From NCBI GenBank assembly GCA_028716765.1, contig JAQUPC010000020.1, forward strand, positions 1 through 22,993: a stretch of 22,993 bases of DNA. The letters run 5' to 3'. This DNA comes from Alphaproteobacteria bacterium. GTDB lineage: Bacteria > Pseudomonadota > Alphaproteobacteria > UBA9219. The position numbers were made by a program, and so were the translations under genes. The notes beneath the pieces are model-generated. The model was not told where the DNA came from and did not search any database. It worked only from the letters and a program-made list of their open reading frames with translations. This document shows positions 1 to 8,521 of this stretch, in pieces. Each line of letters opens with the position of its first letter. The first letter of the stretch is position 1.

Positions 1-32
1 TTCGCAACTGGATATATCAGGAAAACCGCTAG
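1..32 (+). CDS. fliF: FliF C-terminal tail (partial, 5' end outside window)
   Basis: Only the last codons are present: reading from base 3, the frame gives RNWIYQENR and then TAG at 30-32. FliF, the MS-ring protein, ends in a short conserved segment of the form (L/V)RNW(L/I) that docks onto the N-terminal domain of FliG in the C ring. The next gene is fliG, as expected for a fliF-fliG junction, and the FliG ribosome-binding site (AGGAAAG, 31-37) overlaps the stop codon. The call rests on nine residues plus context. It is convincing by position but cannot be confirmed from this window alone. Confidence 0.72.
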   Translation, partial: RNWIYQENR

Positions 33-44
33 GAAAGCCGCTCC

Positions 45-1070
45 ATGCCAGCCGTACGCGTTCGTGAAGATGTCCGCAGCCTCTCCGGGGCCGAAAAGGC
101 CGCCGTCCTGATCCTTTCGCGCGGCGAGGAACATGCGGCGCGCGTTTTCTCGCATATGAACGACGAAGAGATCAAGGAACTGTCGCAGGTCATGGCCAAC
201 CTCGGCAACGTGAGCTCCACGCTTGTCGAGCGCCTTTTCATAGAATTCGTGGAACAGATGTCGTCGACCGGCGCGCTCGTCGGTACGCTTGAATCCACCG
301 AACGCTTGTTGATGAAAGTTCTCGACAAGAACCGCGTCGACAACATCATGGAAGACATCCGCGGTCCGGCGGGCCGCACCATGTGGGACAAGCTTGCCAA
401 CGTCAACGAGGCGGTGCTTGCCAACTTTCTCAAGAACGAATATCCGCAAACAGTCGCCGTCGTGGTCTCAAAGGTCAAGCCCGACCATGCCGCGCGCGTG
501 CTGTCGCAACTGCCGGAAAGTTTCGCGATGGAAGTCATCATGCGCATGCTGCGCATGGAATCCGTGCAGAAGGAGATTCTCGACGACATCGAACGCACGC
601 TGCGGAACGAGTTCATGAACAACCTTGCGCGCACGAACCGCCGCGATCCCCACGAGACGATGGCCGAAATCTTCAACAACCTCGACCGATCGCATGAAAG
701 CAAGTTTTTGGCTTCGCTTGAGGAACGCAACCGCGACTCCGCCGAAAAGATCAAAGGCCTTATGTTCACGTTCGAAGACCTTATCAAACTCGACGGCAAG
801 GCTATTCAGGCGCTTATGCGCGTGGTCGACAAGAGCAAGCTTCCGATCGCCCTCAAAGGCTCCTCGGACGGCATCAAGAGCCTGTTTTTCTCGAACATGT
901 CGGAGCGCGCCGGCAAATTGCTGAAGGAGGATATTGCAACGCTCGGCCCCATCCGCCTGCGCGACGTCGAAGAAGCGCAAGGCAGCATCGTAACGACCGC
1001 CAAGGATCTGGCCCAGCGCGGCGAAATCACGATCGTCAAGGAAAACGAAGAAGATGAACTTGTCTACTGA
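45..1070 (+). CDS. fliG: Flagellar motor switch protein FliG
   Basis: FliG is the C-ring protein that binds the MS ring through FliF and exchanges force with the stator; CheY-P-driven conformational change in it reverses rotation. The 341-residue length is normal for the family. Visible landmarks are the N-terminal domain with [15 protein letters not shown] (13-27), the middle-domain EHPQTVA-type motif (here EYPQTVA, 132-138, His replaced by Tyr), and the C-terminal domain with [10 protein letters not shown] (241-250) followed by the charged torque-helix region (about 265-297, LPIALKG...[12 protein letters not shown]). The ATG at 45 has the SD AGGAAAG eight bases upstream. The 3' end overlaps fliH by 17 nt, which suggests translational coupling. 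It follows fliF and precedes fliH and fliN, the Caulobacter fliF operon order. Confidence 0.97.
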   Translation: MPAVRVREDVRSLSGAEKAAVLILSRGEEHAARVFSHMNDEEIKELSQVMANLGNVSSTLVERLFIEFVEQMSSTGALVGTLESTERLLMKVLDKNRVDNIMEDIRGPAGRTMWDKLANVNEAVLANFLKNEYPQTVAVVVSKVKPDHAARVLSQLPESFAMEVIMRMLRMESVQKEILDDIERTLRNEFMNNLARTNRRDPHETMAEIFNNLDRSHESKFLASLEERNRDSAEKIKGLMFTFEDLIKLDGKAIQALMRVVDKSKLPIALKGSSDGIKSLFFSNMSERAGKLLKEDIATLGPIRLRDVEEAQGSIVTTAKDLAQRGEITIVKENEEDELVY

Positions 1071-1764
1071 TACAGCGGGAGCGGAATTGCCGGGGAAAGA
1101 GCTTCCGGCCAAACGCAAGTTTTTGTTCGATCGTTCGTTTGACGACGAACTGGCTTTGCGCGCCCATGACCGCAAGCCGCAAAAAACGGCTTTCTCGCTG
1201 GCCGAATTCGAAGCGGCAAAAAAGGAAGCCTACGACTCCGGTTATACGGACGGCCAAAAGGCCATGATGGAAGACCAACAGCAATACAAGAACGTGCTGT
1301 TGTCCCAGATCGACAAGCGGCTGGCCGGACTTGCCAGGGAACTGCGGACGCAATGGCAGCGGCAATTGGCCCATTTTCAGGAAATGGCGCTGGCCATCGC
1401 GCGTAAAGTGCTGCCCACCTACGCCGAGCGCCACGGCCTGCAGGAGATTGAAGCCATCGTCGCGCAGGTTATTACCGAAATGGCGCATGAGCCGCGCCTC
1501 GTCGTCCGCGTAAGCGAAGCGCAATTCGACGCCATCAGCGGAGAGATCAAGCAAATTTCCGAGCAGAAAGCCTATACGGGAAAAGTCGTCGTTCTGGGCG
1601 AGCCCGATCTCGGCCCTGCGGACTGCCGCGTCGAATGGGCCGACGGCGGCATCGAGCGCGACATGAACACGCTTTGGCAACACATTGACAGGCTTATGGA
1701 AACCGCCCGGGCCATAACGCCCTCCCCTTCCCAACCGAGTGACGATTCAGGAGAAAAATCATGA
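1054..1764 (+). CDS. fliH: Flagellar export ATPase regulator FliH (FlbE-type)
   Basis: FliH is the peripheral stator of the flagellar type III export ATPase. It holds FliI and links it to the C ring through FliN. The protein is 236 residues. The first ~60 residues are low-conservation, followed by a long helical, charged middle (about residues 48-125, rich in K/E/Q with YxxGYxxG-like spacing at YDSGYTDG) and a C-terminal domain with the typical [10 protein letters not shown], VIxEM and [11 protein letters not shown] patterns seen in FliH/HrpE-family proteins. The start at 1054 lies inside fliG and the stop overlaps the fliN start (ATGA at 1761-1764), so expression is probably coupled on both sides. 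Caulobacter calls this operon position flbE. FliH diverges strongly at sequence level, so the call leans partly on context. Confidence 0.88.
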   Translation: MNLSTDTAGAELPGKELPAKRKFLFDRSFDDELALRAHDRKPQKTAFSLAEFEAAKKEAYDSGYTDGQKAMMEDQQQYKNVLLSQIDKRLAGLARELRTQWQRQLAHFQEMALAIARKVLPTYAERHGLQEIEAIVAQVITEMAHEPRLVVRVSEAQFDAISGEIKQISEQKAYTGKVVVLGEPDLGPADCRVEWADGGIERDMNTLWQHIDRLMETARAITPSPSQPSDDSGEKS

Positions 1765-2084
1765 GCGACGAAGCCCTCACTCTTTCCGAACTGGAAAGCA
1801 ACGGCGGCGAAGCGCCCAAAGACGGCGCGATGGCCACCATTAACGATCTGGAAGCCGTGTACGGCATCCCGGTCGAAGTTTCGGCCGTTCTCGGCAAAGC
1901 CACGATGCAGGTGAGCAGCCTTTTGAAACTGGGCCGCGGCGCCGTAATTGAACTCGACCGCAAAGTCGGCGAAGCGATCGATATTTATGTCAACAACCGC
2001 CTCGTCGCGCGCGGCGAGGTGGTGGTGGTGGAGGACCGGTTGGGCATCACGATGACGGAGATCATCAAGGCAGAAAGGAATTGA
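1761..2084 (+). CDS. fliN: Flagellar motor switch protein FliN
   Basis: FliN forms the base of the C ring, binds FliH to dock export cargo, and takes part in switching. The 107-residue protein has an acidic variable N terminus (1-30) and a complete SpoA (surface presentation of antigens) domain: IPVEVSAVLGKATMQVSSLL, then GRGAVIELDRKVGEAIDIYVNN, then ARGEVVVVEDRLGITMTEII. This is the short FliN form rather than a FliM-FliN fusion. The ATG at 1761 overlaps the fliH stop and has a good SD (AGGAG, 1749-1753). It is followed by a 199-nt non-coding gap containing a palindromic repeat before flbD. Confidence 0.96.
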   Translation: MSDEALTLSELESNGGEAPKDGAMATINDLEAVYGIPVEVSAVLGKATMQVSSLLKLGRGAVIELDRKVGEAIDIYVNNRLVARGEVVVVEDRLGITMTEIIKAERN

Positions 2085-2265
2085 CGTGTTTTCTTAACGA
2101 GCGCAGCGAGTTTAGAAAACGCGTCATCCCGGACAAGCGAGCCGTAGGTGAGCGCCGATCCGGGATCCAGCTAAACAACTGCGAGCATAAGCGAGCCTGC
2201 AATTATGTTAACTTATATGACTCGCTGACGCTCGCCGCTGGATTCCCGCTTTCGCGGGAATGACG
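2085..2265. repeat. Nested palindromic repeat element, copy 1 (fliN-flbD gap)
   Basis: Several nested inverted repeats fill this gap. The arms are CGTGTTTTCTTAA (2085-2097) against TTTAGAAAACGCG (2111-2123); CGAGCGCAGCGAG (2098-2110) against CTCGCTGACGCTCG (2221-2234); CGTCATCCCG (2122-2131) against CGGGAATGACG (2255-2265); and CGGGATCCAG (2161-2170) against CTGGATTCCCG (2238-2248). The outer CGTCATCCCGGACA and the inner GATCCGGGATCCAG/CTGGATTCC blocks recur almost identically at 21374-21531, so this is a dispersed family rather than a local hairpin. Elements of this kind, with CGTCATCCCGGA...GGGAATGACG ends, are common between genes in several alphaproteobacterial groups (from memory). No credible gene lies inside it. 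Transcribed as part of the fliF-flbD operon it would fold strongly and could act as an attenuator or mRNA stabiliser. Confidence 0.85.
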
Positions 2266-2283
2266 TACTAGGGGAAAGAAAAG

Positions 2284-3636
2284 ATGAGACTACTTATTAT
2301 CGGTCAACTTGACGGACATATTGCAGCCGCGGGACGTATAGCCTCCCAGCGCGGGGCCAAGGTCGCGCATATCGACAGCGTCGACGGCGCCCTGAACGCC
2401 TTGCGCAGCGGCCACGGCGCCGATCTGGTGATGTGCGATGTCACGATGGACATCGCGCGGCTGATCGTCAGCCTGAAAACGGAACGCATTATCGTACCGG
2501 TTATCGCGTGCGGCATTGGCACCGACGCCAACGCCGCCGTGCGCGCCATTCGCGCCGGGGCGCGCGAATATGTGCCGTTGCCGCCCGATGCCGAACTGAT
2601 CGCCGCCGTTCTGCAAGCCGTGGCGGAGGAAGACGCGACTTTTATCGCCCGCGACCCTGTCATGAAGCCGATCATGCTTATGGCCGACCGCGTGGCGGGA
2701 AGCGACGCTTCGGTGCTCATCACGGGGGAATCCGGCACGGGCAAGGAAGTCATGGCCCGCTACATTCACCGCAAAAGCCGCCGCGCGCATGCCAATTTCG
2801 TTTCCCTGAATTGCGCAGCCATCCCCGACAATCTGCTCGAATCCGAGTTGTTCGGCCACGAAAAAGGCGCGTTCACGGGCGCCGTGGCCCGCCGCGTCGG
2901 CAAGTTCGAGGAAGCCAACGGCGGCACGCTTTTGCTGGACGAAATCAGCGAGATGGATTTGCGCCTTCAATCCAAACTTTTGCGCGCCGTTCAGGAGCGC
3001 GAAATAGACCGTGTCGGCGGCACGTCGCCGATCAAAGTCGACATTCGCTTGCTTGCCACTTCCAACCGCGATCTTGAAGCCGAGGTCCGCGCCAAGCGTT
3101 TCCGCGAAGATCTTTATTACCGCCTGAACGTCGTCAGCCTGGAAATGCCGCCCTTGCGCGAGCGCCAGGCCGACATCGCGCCCTTATCCGAGCACTTTGC
3201 CAAAAAATATGCCGCCGCTAACGGCCTGCCGGAAAGGCCTCTTTCGCCCGACGCTTTGGCCATGCTTCACGCCCATCATTGGCGCGGCAACGTGCGCGAA
3301 CTTGAAAACACCATGCACCGCGCCGTCCTTATGGCTCACGCGAACATCATTGAACCGGATGCGATCATGCTTTCCGGGCAAGGCCTTGTGCCCGAAGGCT
3401 CCGCGGATGGTTTGGGAGCGCAAGGACAGGACGCCGCCGCTACGCTGGTAGGCCGCACCGTCGCCGACGTCGAGCGCGACCTGATCATCGATACGCTTCA
3501 CCATTGCCTCGGCAACCGCACGCACGCCGCGACCATTTTGGGCATTTCGATTCGTACGTTGCGCAATAAGCTGAAGCTTTACAGCGAAACCGGCGTTCCC
3601 GTGCCACCCGCATCCGGCGAAGGAGCCACGCTATGA
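2284..3636 (+). CDS. flbD: Sigma-54-dependent flagellar transcription activator FlbD
   Basis: FlbD switches on late flagellar genes by remodelling sigma-54 RNA polymerase. Visible in the 450 residues are an N-terminal receiver-like domain (1-115), an AAA+ domain with Walker A GESGTGKE (148-155), the sigma-54 contact loop GAFTGA (195-200), Walker B GGTLLLDE (213-220) and an arginine-finger region (LYYRLNV, from 277), and a C-terminal Fis-type helix-turn-helix (about 411-431, NRTHAATILGISIRTLRNKL). The receiver is atypical. Asp52 is present (VMCDVT), but the acidic pair after the first strand is missing (LLIIGQL) and the usual KP near its end is LP (YVPLPPD), which fits the Caulobacter FlbD type that does not behave as a normal phosphorylated regulator. 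The SD is GGGGAAAG just before the ATG. The gene ends in an ATGA overlap with the next gene. Confidence 0.95.
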   Translation: MRLLIIGQLDGHIAAAGRIASQRGAKVAHIDSVDGALNALRSGHGADLVMCDVTMDIARLIVSLKTERIIVPVIACGIGTDANAAVRAIRAGAREYVPLPPDAELIAAVLQAVAEEDATFIARDPVMKPIMLMADRVAGSDASVLITGESGTGKEVMARYIHRKSRRAHANFVSLNCAAIPDNLLESELFGHEKGAFTGAVARRVGKFEEANGGTLLLDEISEMDLRLQSKLLRAVQEREIDRVGGTSPIKVDIRLLATSNRDLEAEVRAKRFREDLYYRLNVVSLEMPPLRERQADIAPLSEHFAKKYAAANGLPERPLSPDALAMLHAHHWRGNVRELENTMHRAVLMAHANIIEPDAIMLSGQGLVPEGSADGLGAQGQDAAATLVGRTVADVERDLIIDTLHHCLGNRTHAATILGISIRTLRNKLKLYSETGVPVPPASGEGATL

Positions 3637-4535
3637 CGGGGATTAAATCCAGAAATAGTTTAGCGATGTACCTTGCCGCGCTCGCGTTTTTCTTTTCGCT
3701 TATCGCTCTCGGCGGCGTTTTCCTGAAATCCTCGCCTGCCGGCAGCGAGACAAAAAAAGAAACGGCTTTCGAGCGCGTGATGCGCACGCGTACGTTACGC
3801 TGCGCCTACGCCATGTGGCCGCCGCGCTTTATGATCGACAACAAGACCGGAGAAAAGAGCGGCATTAACTACGAGATCATGGAAGCCATCGGCAAGGTAG
3901 CGAACCTGAAGATCGAGTGGGTGGAGGAAGTCGGCTACGGCGCTTTCCCGGAAAACCTGCGCTCCGGCAAGGAAGACGCCTTTTGTAGCGGCGCATGGAT
4001 GAGCGTGCCGCGCGGCCAACGGGTCGAATATGTCACGCCGACGGAATACACGCCGCTCTATGCCTACGTGCGCGAGGGCGACTCGCGCTTCGACCACGAC
4101 ATCGCGGCCGTCAATGACGAAAAATATACGATAGCGACGGTCGACGGCAGCACCATGGCCGCCGTGGCCGAGAAATCCTTTCCCAAGGCGAAGAAACACG
4201 CCTTACCCAGTCTTGCGGACGACTCCCCGGTCATTCTCGCCGTCGCGGAGGGCAAGGCTGATGTGACGTTTCTTGAGGACATGATTATCAACGACTACAA
4301 CAAGCACAATCCGGACAAGAAATTGCGCCGCGTTTTGACTGACGGGCCCGTGCGCACCTTCGGCGCCAGTTTCAGCGTGGCCAAGGGCGAATGGGAACTG
4401 CGCGACATGCTGAACGTCGCACTCGCCGAATTGCAAGGCGACGGCACTATCGAAAGCATCATCCGGAAATATGAACCCGCGCCCGGCGCGATCCTGCGCA
4501 TCGCCAGGCCCTACGCCAACCCGGCGGGCAAGTGA
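3633..4535 (+). CDS. Family-3 solute-binding protein (amino-acid-type), in the flagellar operon
   Basis: This 300-residue protein looks like a periplasmic solute-binding protein of the bacterial family 3 (polar amino acid) fold. It has an N-terminal hydrophobic segment (about 10-31, after a short basic stretch) that is a signal peptide or signal anchor. The segment RTLRCAYAMWPPRFMIDNKTG (first strand and ligand lobe) follows, then SGINYEIMEAIGKVANLKIEWV, a middle hinge with RGQRVEYVTPTEYTPLYAYV, and a C-terminal half with GKADVTFLEDMI and GTIESIIRKYEPA. There is no lipobox cysteine after the signal and no permease or ATPase gene nearby, so it is an orphan of any transporter. It is coupled to flbD (ATGA overlap) and sits 9 nt before flhA, inside the flagellar operon. 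It could be a ligand sensor feeding motility rather than an uptake component. The fold call is fairly sure; the role is unknown. Confidence 0.85.
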   Translation: MTGIKSRNSLAMYLAALAFFFSLIALGGVFLKSSPAGSETKKETAFERVMRTRTLRCAYAMWPPRFMIDNKTGEKSGINYEIMEAIGKVANLKIEWVEEVGYGAFPENLRSGKEDAFCSGAWMSVPRGQRVEYVTPTEYTPLYAYVREGDSRFDHDIAAVNDEKYTIATVDGSTMAAVAEKSFPKAKKHALPSLADDSPVILAVAEGKADVTFLEDMIINDYNKHNPDKKLRRVLTDGPVRTFGASFSVAKGEWELRDMLNVALAELQGDGTIESIIRKYEPAPGAILRIARPYANPAGK

Positions 4536-4544
4536 CGAGGATTT

Positions 4545-6653
4545 ATGTCCGATCAAGCCACCACAGCAGCCTCGGCCATACCCTCCTCGGGTTTTGAGGA
4601 GTTAAGCAGCCTGTTCAAGCGCGGCGAAATATGGCTCGCCGCGGGCTTGATGATCATCCTGACGGCGCTGGTCATCCCCCTGCCGGCGCTTTTCGTGGAC
4701 CTCGGTCTTTCCATTTCGATTACTTTTGCCGTCGTCGTCCTTATGACGGTTCTTTTTATCACGAAACCGCTGGATTTCAGTTCGTTCCCCACCGTCCTCC
4801 TGCTCTCGACGCTGCTCCGGCTTTCCCTGAACCTGAGCACGACGCGCCTGATCCTGACGCACGGCAACGAAGGCGAAGAAGCGGCGGGACAGGTCGTGCG
4901 CTCCTTCGCCAACATGGTGATGGGCGGCGACTTCATCATCGGCGTAATCGTGTTCGCCATTTTGACCATCGTCAATTTCATGGTCATCACGAAAGGTTCG
5001 GGCCGCATCGCCGAAGTGGCGGCGCGCTTTACCCTTGACGCCATGCCCGGCAAGCAAATGGCCATCGACGCCGATCTTTCCTCCGGCCTAATCGACGAAG
5101 CCGAGGCGCGCCGCCGCCGCAAGGAACTCGAGGACGAAAGCAACTTTTTCGGCTCGATGGACGGTGCGGCGAAGTTCGTGCGAGGCGACGCCATTGCCGG
5201 CATCGTCATTACCGTCATTAACATCGTGGGCGGCATCACCATCGGCGCCTTCCGTCACAATATGCCGGTGCTGGAAGCGGCCGACACGTACGTGCGCCTG
5301 ACGGTCGGCGACGGCCTTGTGACGCAGATTCCGGCGCTGCTGGTTTCGGTGGCGTCCGGTCTTCTGGTTTCGAAGGCGGGCGTTTCCGGCTCGACCGACA
5401 AGGCGCTTTTCAGCCAGTTGAGCGGTTATCCTAGTTCGCTCGGCCTTACTTCGGCCATGCTGATGTTGCTGGCTTTGCTTCCCGGCATGCCTTTTATCCC
5501 GTTCGCCTTTCTTGGCGGCATAGCAGGCTTCGGCGCGTACAATGTGGCGCGAAACCAGAAAACAAAAGACGCAGCCGGAGACGCGGCCGCTCTTGCGGCT
5601 TTGCCCGCTCCCGTCTCCGAAGAGCCTATGGCGAAAACGCTGTCCATCGATCTGGTGCGCCTTGAACTCGGCTATGCCTTGCTCGGCCTCATCAACAGCG
5701 AAGCCGGCAAGCGCCTCACGGACCAGATTAAGGGCTTGCGACGCCAGCTGGCGGGCGACATGGGCTTTATCATGCCGCCCGTGCGCATTCAGGACAACCT
5801 TCAGCTTGCGCCGAACACCTATGTCATCCGCATAAAGGAAATCGAAGCGGGACGGGGCGAATTGCGGCCCGGCATGCTTCTCGTGATGGACCCGAAGGGG
5901 GAGCCCATCGCGCTGCCCGGCGAACCCACGACCGAACCCACCTTTGGCCTGCCCGCCATGTGGGTGGACGCAACCTATCGCGAAGAGGCCTTGTTCAAGG
6001 GATACACAGTCGTCGATCCGCCGACCGTGATCACCACCCATCTTACGGAACTGATCAAGGACAATATGGCCGAACTGTTGTCCTATGCCGAAACCCAGAA
6101 GCTTCTCGACGAACTCGGACAGGATCAACAAAAACTGGTCGCCGACGTCATTCCGGGCCAGATCGCCCTGAGCGGCCTCCAGCGCGTGCTGCAAAATCTT
6201 CTGGCCGAGCGCGTTTCGATCCGCGACCTTCCGGCCGTGCTCGAAGGCATCGCCGAGGCGGCGACCATTACGCGCAATCTTGCGGCCATCTCGGAACATG
6301 TCCGTTCGCGTCTGGCGCGCCAGATTTCAAACGCCTATTCCAACGAAATGGGCTACATACCGCTGCTTACGCTCTCGCCGGAGTGGGAGCAGGTATTCGC
6401 GGAGTCGCTCACGGGCGAAGGCGAGGACAAACGCCTTGCCATGCCGCCGTCGCGGCTTCAGCAGTTCATCACCAGCATACGGCAGGCCTACGACCGTTAC
6501 GCGACGCTCGGGGAATCCCCCGTTCTTATGACGAGCCCCGGCATCCGCCCCTATGTCCGTTCGATCGTCGAACGTTTCCGGCCATCGACGGTCGTTCTGT
6601 CGCAAAACGAGATTTACACAAAAGCCCGCATCAAAACGTTAGGACTCATCTGA
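4545..6653 (+). CDS. flhA: Flagellar export gate protein FlhA
   Basis: FlhA is the nonameric export gate of the flagellar type III secretion system: an N-terminal membrane part and a large cytosolic ring that selects substrates. The 702-residue length is typical. The N-terminal half has several strong membrane segments (about 29-72, 84-104, 128-148, 216-236, 255-275, 300-335). The FHIPEP-family signature region is visible (LRLSLNLSTTRLIL, 91-104), as is the cytosolic loop with LDAMPGKQMAIDADLSSG (164-181). The C-terminal half carries MPPVRIQDNLQLAPNTYVI and the end motif RPSTVVLSQNEI. The ATG at 4545 follows GAGGA. The stop at 6653 is one base before the flhF ATG. Confidence 0.97.
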   Translation: MSDQATTAASAIPSSGFEELSSLFKRGEIWLAAGLMIILTALVIPLPALFVDLGLSISITFAVVVLMTVLFITKPLDFSSFPTVLLLSTLLRLSLNLSTTRLILTHGNEGEEAAGQVVRSFANMVMGGDFIIGVIVFAILTIVNFMVITKGSGRIAEVAARFTLDAMPGKQMAIDADLSSGLIDEAEARRRRKELEDESNFFGSMDGAAKFVRGDAIAGIVITVINIVGGITIGAFRHNMPVLEAADTYVRLTVGDGLVTQIPALLVSVASGLLVSKAGVSGSTDKALFSQLSGYPSSLGLTSAMLMLLALLPGMPFIPFAFLGGIAGFGAYNVARNQKTKDAAGDAAALAALPAPVSEEPMAKTLSIDLVRLELGYALLGLINSEAGKRLTDQIKGLRRQLAGDMGFIMPPVRIQDNLQLAPNTYVIRIKEIEAGRGELRPGMLLVMDPKGEPIALPGEPTTEPTFGLPAMWVDATYREEALFKGYTVVDPPTVITTHLTELIKDNMAELLSYAETQKLLDELGQDQQKLVADVIPGQIALSGLQRVLQNLLAERVSIRDLPAVLEGIAEAATITRNLAAISEHVRSRLARQISNAYSNEMGYIPLLTLSPEWEQVFAESLTGEGEDKRLAMPPSRLQQFITSIRQAYDRYATLGESPVLMTSPGIRPYVRSIVERFRPSTVVLSQNEIYTKARIKTLGLI

Positions 6654-6654
6654 T

Positions 6655-7635
6655 ATGCGCCTGAAGTCCTTTTACGGACCGAACCACGCCGAAGCAATGC
6701 GTCTCGTGCGCGAGGCGCTGGGCGAAAACGCCATTATCGTCGCCACGCGCGACGACGAAACGGGCGGCATCCGCGTTACGGCGGCCATCGACGATCCCGC
6801 GCCGCCCGAACCCGTGGCCGCTATGCCTCTTGAAACGAACGGCAATGGCTCGACGGTAATCGAAACGATCGCCAGCGCCCTCGTCAAGCATCAGGTGCCG
6901 GGCGCCCTGGCCGAGCGGCTTTTAGCCTCGGCCACACAATACGCCGACGACGACCCGGTTTTGGCCCTGGGCGCCGCTTTCCATACGCACTTCAAATTCA
7001 CGCCGGTTTCCGCCGATGCGTCGCAAGGCCCCCTTCTCTTCGTCGGCCCGCCCGGAGCCGGAAAAACACTTACGACGGCCAAATATGCCACGCAGCAAAC
7101 GCTCGCGAAGAACACGGTCGCGGTTTTCAGCGCCGACACGGAACGCGCAGGCGGCGTAGAGCAACTGGCCGCGTTCACGCGACTGCTCAAGATCGAGCTG
7201 ATGCAAATCGAGGACGCTCCCTCCCTTAACGAAGCTCTCGATCTGCAGGAGCCCGGCACGCTGGTTCTTATCGACACGCCGGGGCGCAATCCTTTCCGCG
7301 ATGAGGACCGCGATCAGCTTCGCCCGCTTATCAAGGCATGCGGCGGAGCGACGCTTGTTCTTCCCGCCGATATGGATTCCAGCGAAGCGCTCGATATGGC
7401 GCACGAGTTCCGCCTGTTGGGCGCGACGCGCCTCTTGGTCACGCGGCTCGATACGACCCGCCGCCTCGGCGGCATGCTGCGAACAAGCTACGAATCGCGC
7501 TTGCCGTTCGCCAATTTCAGCGCGTCCACAAAAGTTACGGAAGCGCCTGCACCGCTGAACCCGATCTCGCTGACACGCCTTATTCTGCCGAAAGCCGTTC
7601 AAGCCGAAGCAACAGCCACGGGAACCGACGAATGA
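6655..7635 (+). CDS. flhF: Flagellar SRP-type GTPase FlhF
   Basis: FlhF is the SRP-family GTPase that marks where, and helps how many, polar flagella are built, working with FlhG. The protein is 326 residues. The N-terminal B-domain starts with MRLKSFYGPNHAEAMRLVRE, typical of FlhF. The GTPase domain has G1 GPPGAGKT (131-138), a DTERAGGVEQL motif (161-171, the family's DTxRxxAxEQL), G3 DTPGR (207-211, usually DTAGR) and a G4-like TRLD (usually TKLD). The last two are conservative departures. The start follows the flhA stop by one base, and an AGGA about ten bases upstream may serve as RBS. flhG begins 16 nt after the stop. Confidence 0.94.
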   Translation: MRLKSFYGPNHAEAMRLVREALGENAIIVATRDDETGGIRVTAAIDDPAPPEPVAAMPLETNGNGSTVIETIASALVKHQVPGALAERLLASATQYADDDPVLALGAAFHTHFKFTPVSADASQGPLLFVGPPGAGKTLTTAKYATQQTLAKNTVAVFSADTERAGGVEQLAAFTRLLKIELMQIEDAPSLNEALDLQEPGTLVLIDTPGRNPFRDEDRDQLRPLIKACGGATLVLPADMDSSEALDMAHEFRLLGATRLLVTRLDTTRRLGGMLRTSYESRLPFANFSASTKVTEAPAPLNPISLTRLILPKAVQAEATATGTDE

Positions 7636-7651
7636 CTGATGGGAGCCTCTC

Positions 7652-8452
7652 ATGACTGACCCGATACCCCTTCGAACCGGACAGCCCGCGACGCCCTTCG
7701 CGGCCCTCCGCTGCCCCAACATGCTCGCCATCGCCAGCGGCAAAGGCGGCGTAGGCAAAACATGGTTCGCGATCACGCTTTCCCACGCGCTGGCAAAACG
7801 CGGAAAACGGGTTTTGTTGTTCGACGGCGATCTTGGCCTTGCGAACGTCGATATTCAGCTCGGCCTTACCCCTGAAAGGGATCTCGGCAACGTCATCGAC
7901 GGCCATATGAAGCTTCAAGCCGCCGTGACGCGTTATGAAGAGGGTAAGTTCGACATTCTCGCGGGGCGTTCGGGCTCGGGCAGCCTGGCGACCCTGCCCA
8001 CGCAAAAACTGGCCGATCTCCGCAACGATTTGATCGCGCTGGCGCGCAACTACGATTATGTCTTTGTCGATCTCGGGGCCGGGGTCGACCGCGCCGTGCG
8101 CCAGATGGCGGGCCCGGCGGCCATTACGTATGTCGTCGTCACGGACGAGCCGACGTCGCTGACCGACGCCTACGCCTTCATCAAGCTTTCGCACGCCGCC
8201 AATCCGCTGGCGGATTTGCGCGTCGTCGTCAACCTCGCCAACAACGCGCAGGAAGGCCGCAAGACCTACGATGCCTTGCGCAAGGTCTGTAAAAGCTTTT
8301 TGCAAATCACGCCGCAGCTTGCGGGCATCATCCGGCGCGACAACAAAGTTCGCGAGGCCATCCGCACGCAAACGCCTTTGTTGACGCGCTCGCCCGTCAG
8401 CGACGCCGCCAGCGATGTCGGCGATATCGCGAGCAACATCCTCAACGGTTGA
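7652..8452 (+). CDS. flhG: MinD/ParA-type ATPase FlhG (flagellar number regulator)
   Basis: FlhG (also called FleN or YlxH) is a membrane-cycling ATPase that limits flagellar number by acting on FlhF. The protein is 266 residues. The deviant Walker A KGGVGKT (31-37) with its signature lysine is followed by the MinD-type LFDGDLGLANVDIQLGL block and a Walker B-like YDYVFVDLGAGVD. The short N-terminal leader (MTDPIPLRTGQPATPFAAL) does not show the DQA-type activator motif that stimulates FlhF in some species. The start is chosen by the GGGAG SD at 7641-7645. Gene order flhA-flhF-flhG is the classic arrangement and excludes a true MinD. Confidence 0.92.
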   Translation: MTDPIPLRTGQPATPFAALRCPNMLAIASGKGGVGKTWFAITLSHALAKRGKRVLLFDGDLGLANVDIQLGLTPERDLGNVIDGHMKLQAAVTRYEEGKFDILAGRSGSGSLATLPTQKLADLRNDLIALARNYDYVFVDLGAGVDRAVRQMAGPAAITYVVVTDEPTSLTDAYAFIKLSHAANPLADLRVVVNLANNAQEGRKTYDALRKVCKSFLQITPQLAGIIRRDNKVREAIRTQTPLLTRSPVSDAASDVGDIASNILNG

Positions 8453-8456
8453 CGAC

Positions 8457-8473
8457 AAAGGGGGCCGCCTATA
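8457..8473 (+). promoter_or_regulatory. Strong SD in front of a possible AUA start codon
   Basis: AAAGGGGG (8457-8464) is followed, six bases later, by ATA GCC GAC ATC AAG (from 8471), in frame with the downstream 550-residue gene and with no stop between. The first conventional ATG (8522) has no SD-like sequence in front of it. Initiation at AUA would add 17 residues (MADIKPLPTTTSVATAG). Between the flhG stop (8450-8452) and 8522 this frame holds no ATG, GTG or TTG. Confidence 0.45.
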
Positions 8474-8521
8474 GCCGACATCAAGCCCCTCCCAACCACG
8501 ACGTCCGTCGCGACGGCCGGC

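Noticed and set aside
2081..2263. A 60-codon + strand frame between fliN and flbD
   Set aside because: It lies wholly within the palindromic repeat. Its apparent protein is just the translation of that repeat, and it lacks an RBS.
2085..2283. Sigma-54 promoter (GG-N10-GC) sought in front of flbD
   Set aside because: No convincing TGGCAC-N5-TTGC pattern was seen in this gap, so no promoter is claimed there.
5088..6299. A 403-codon open frame on the - strand opposite flhA
   Set aside because: It is an antisense shadow typical of GC-rich DNA. Its composition is His/Arg/Gln-rich, with no domain and no RBS.
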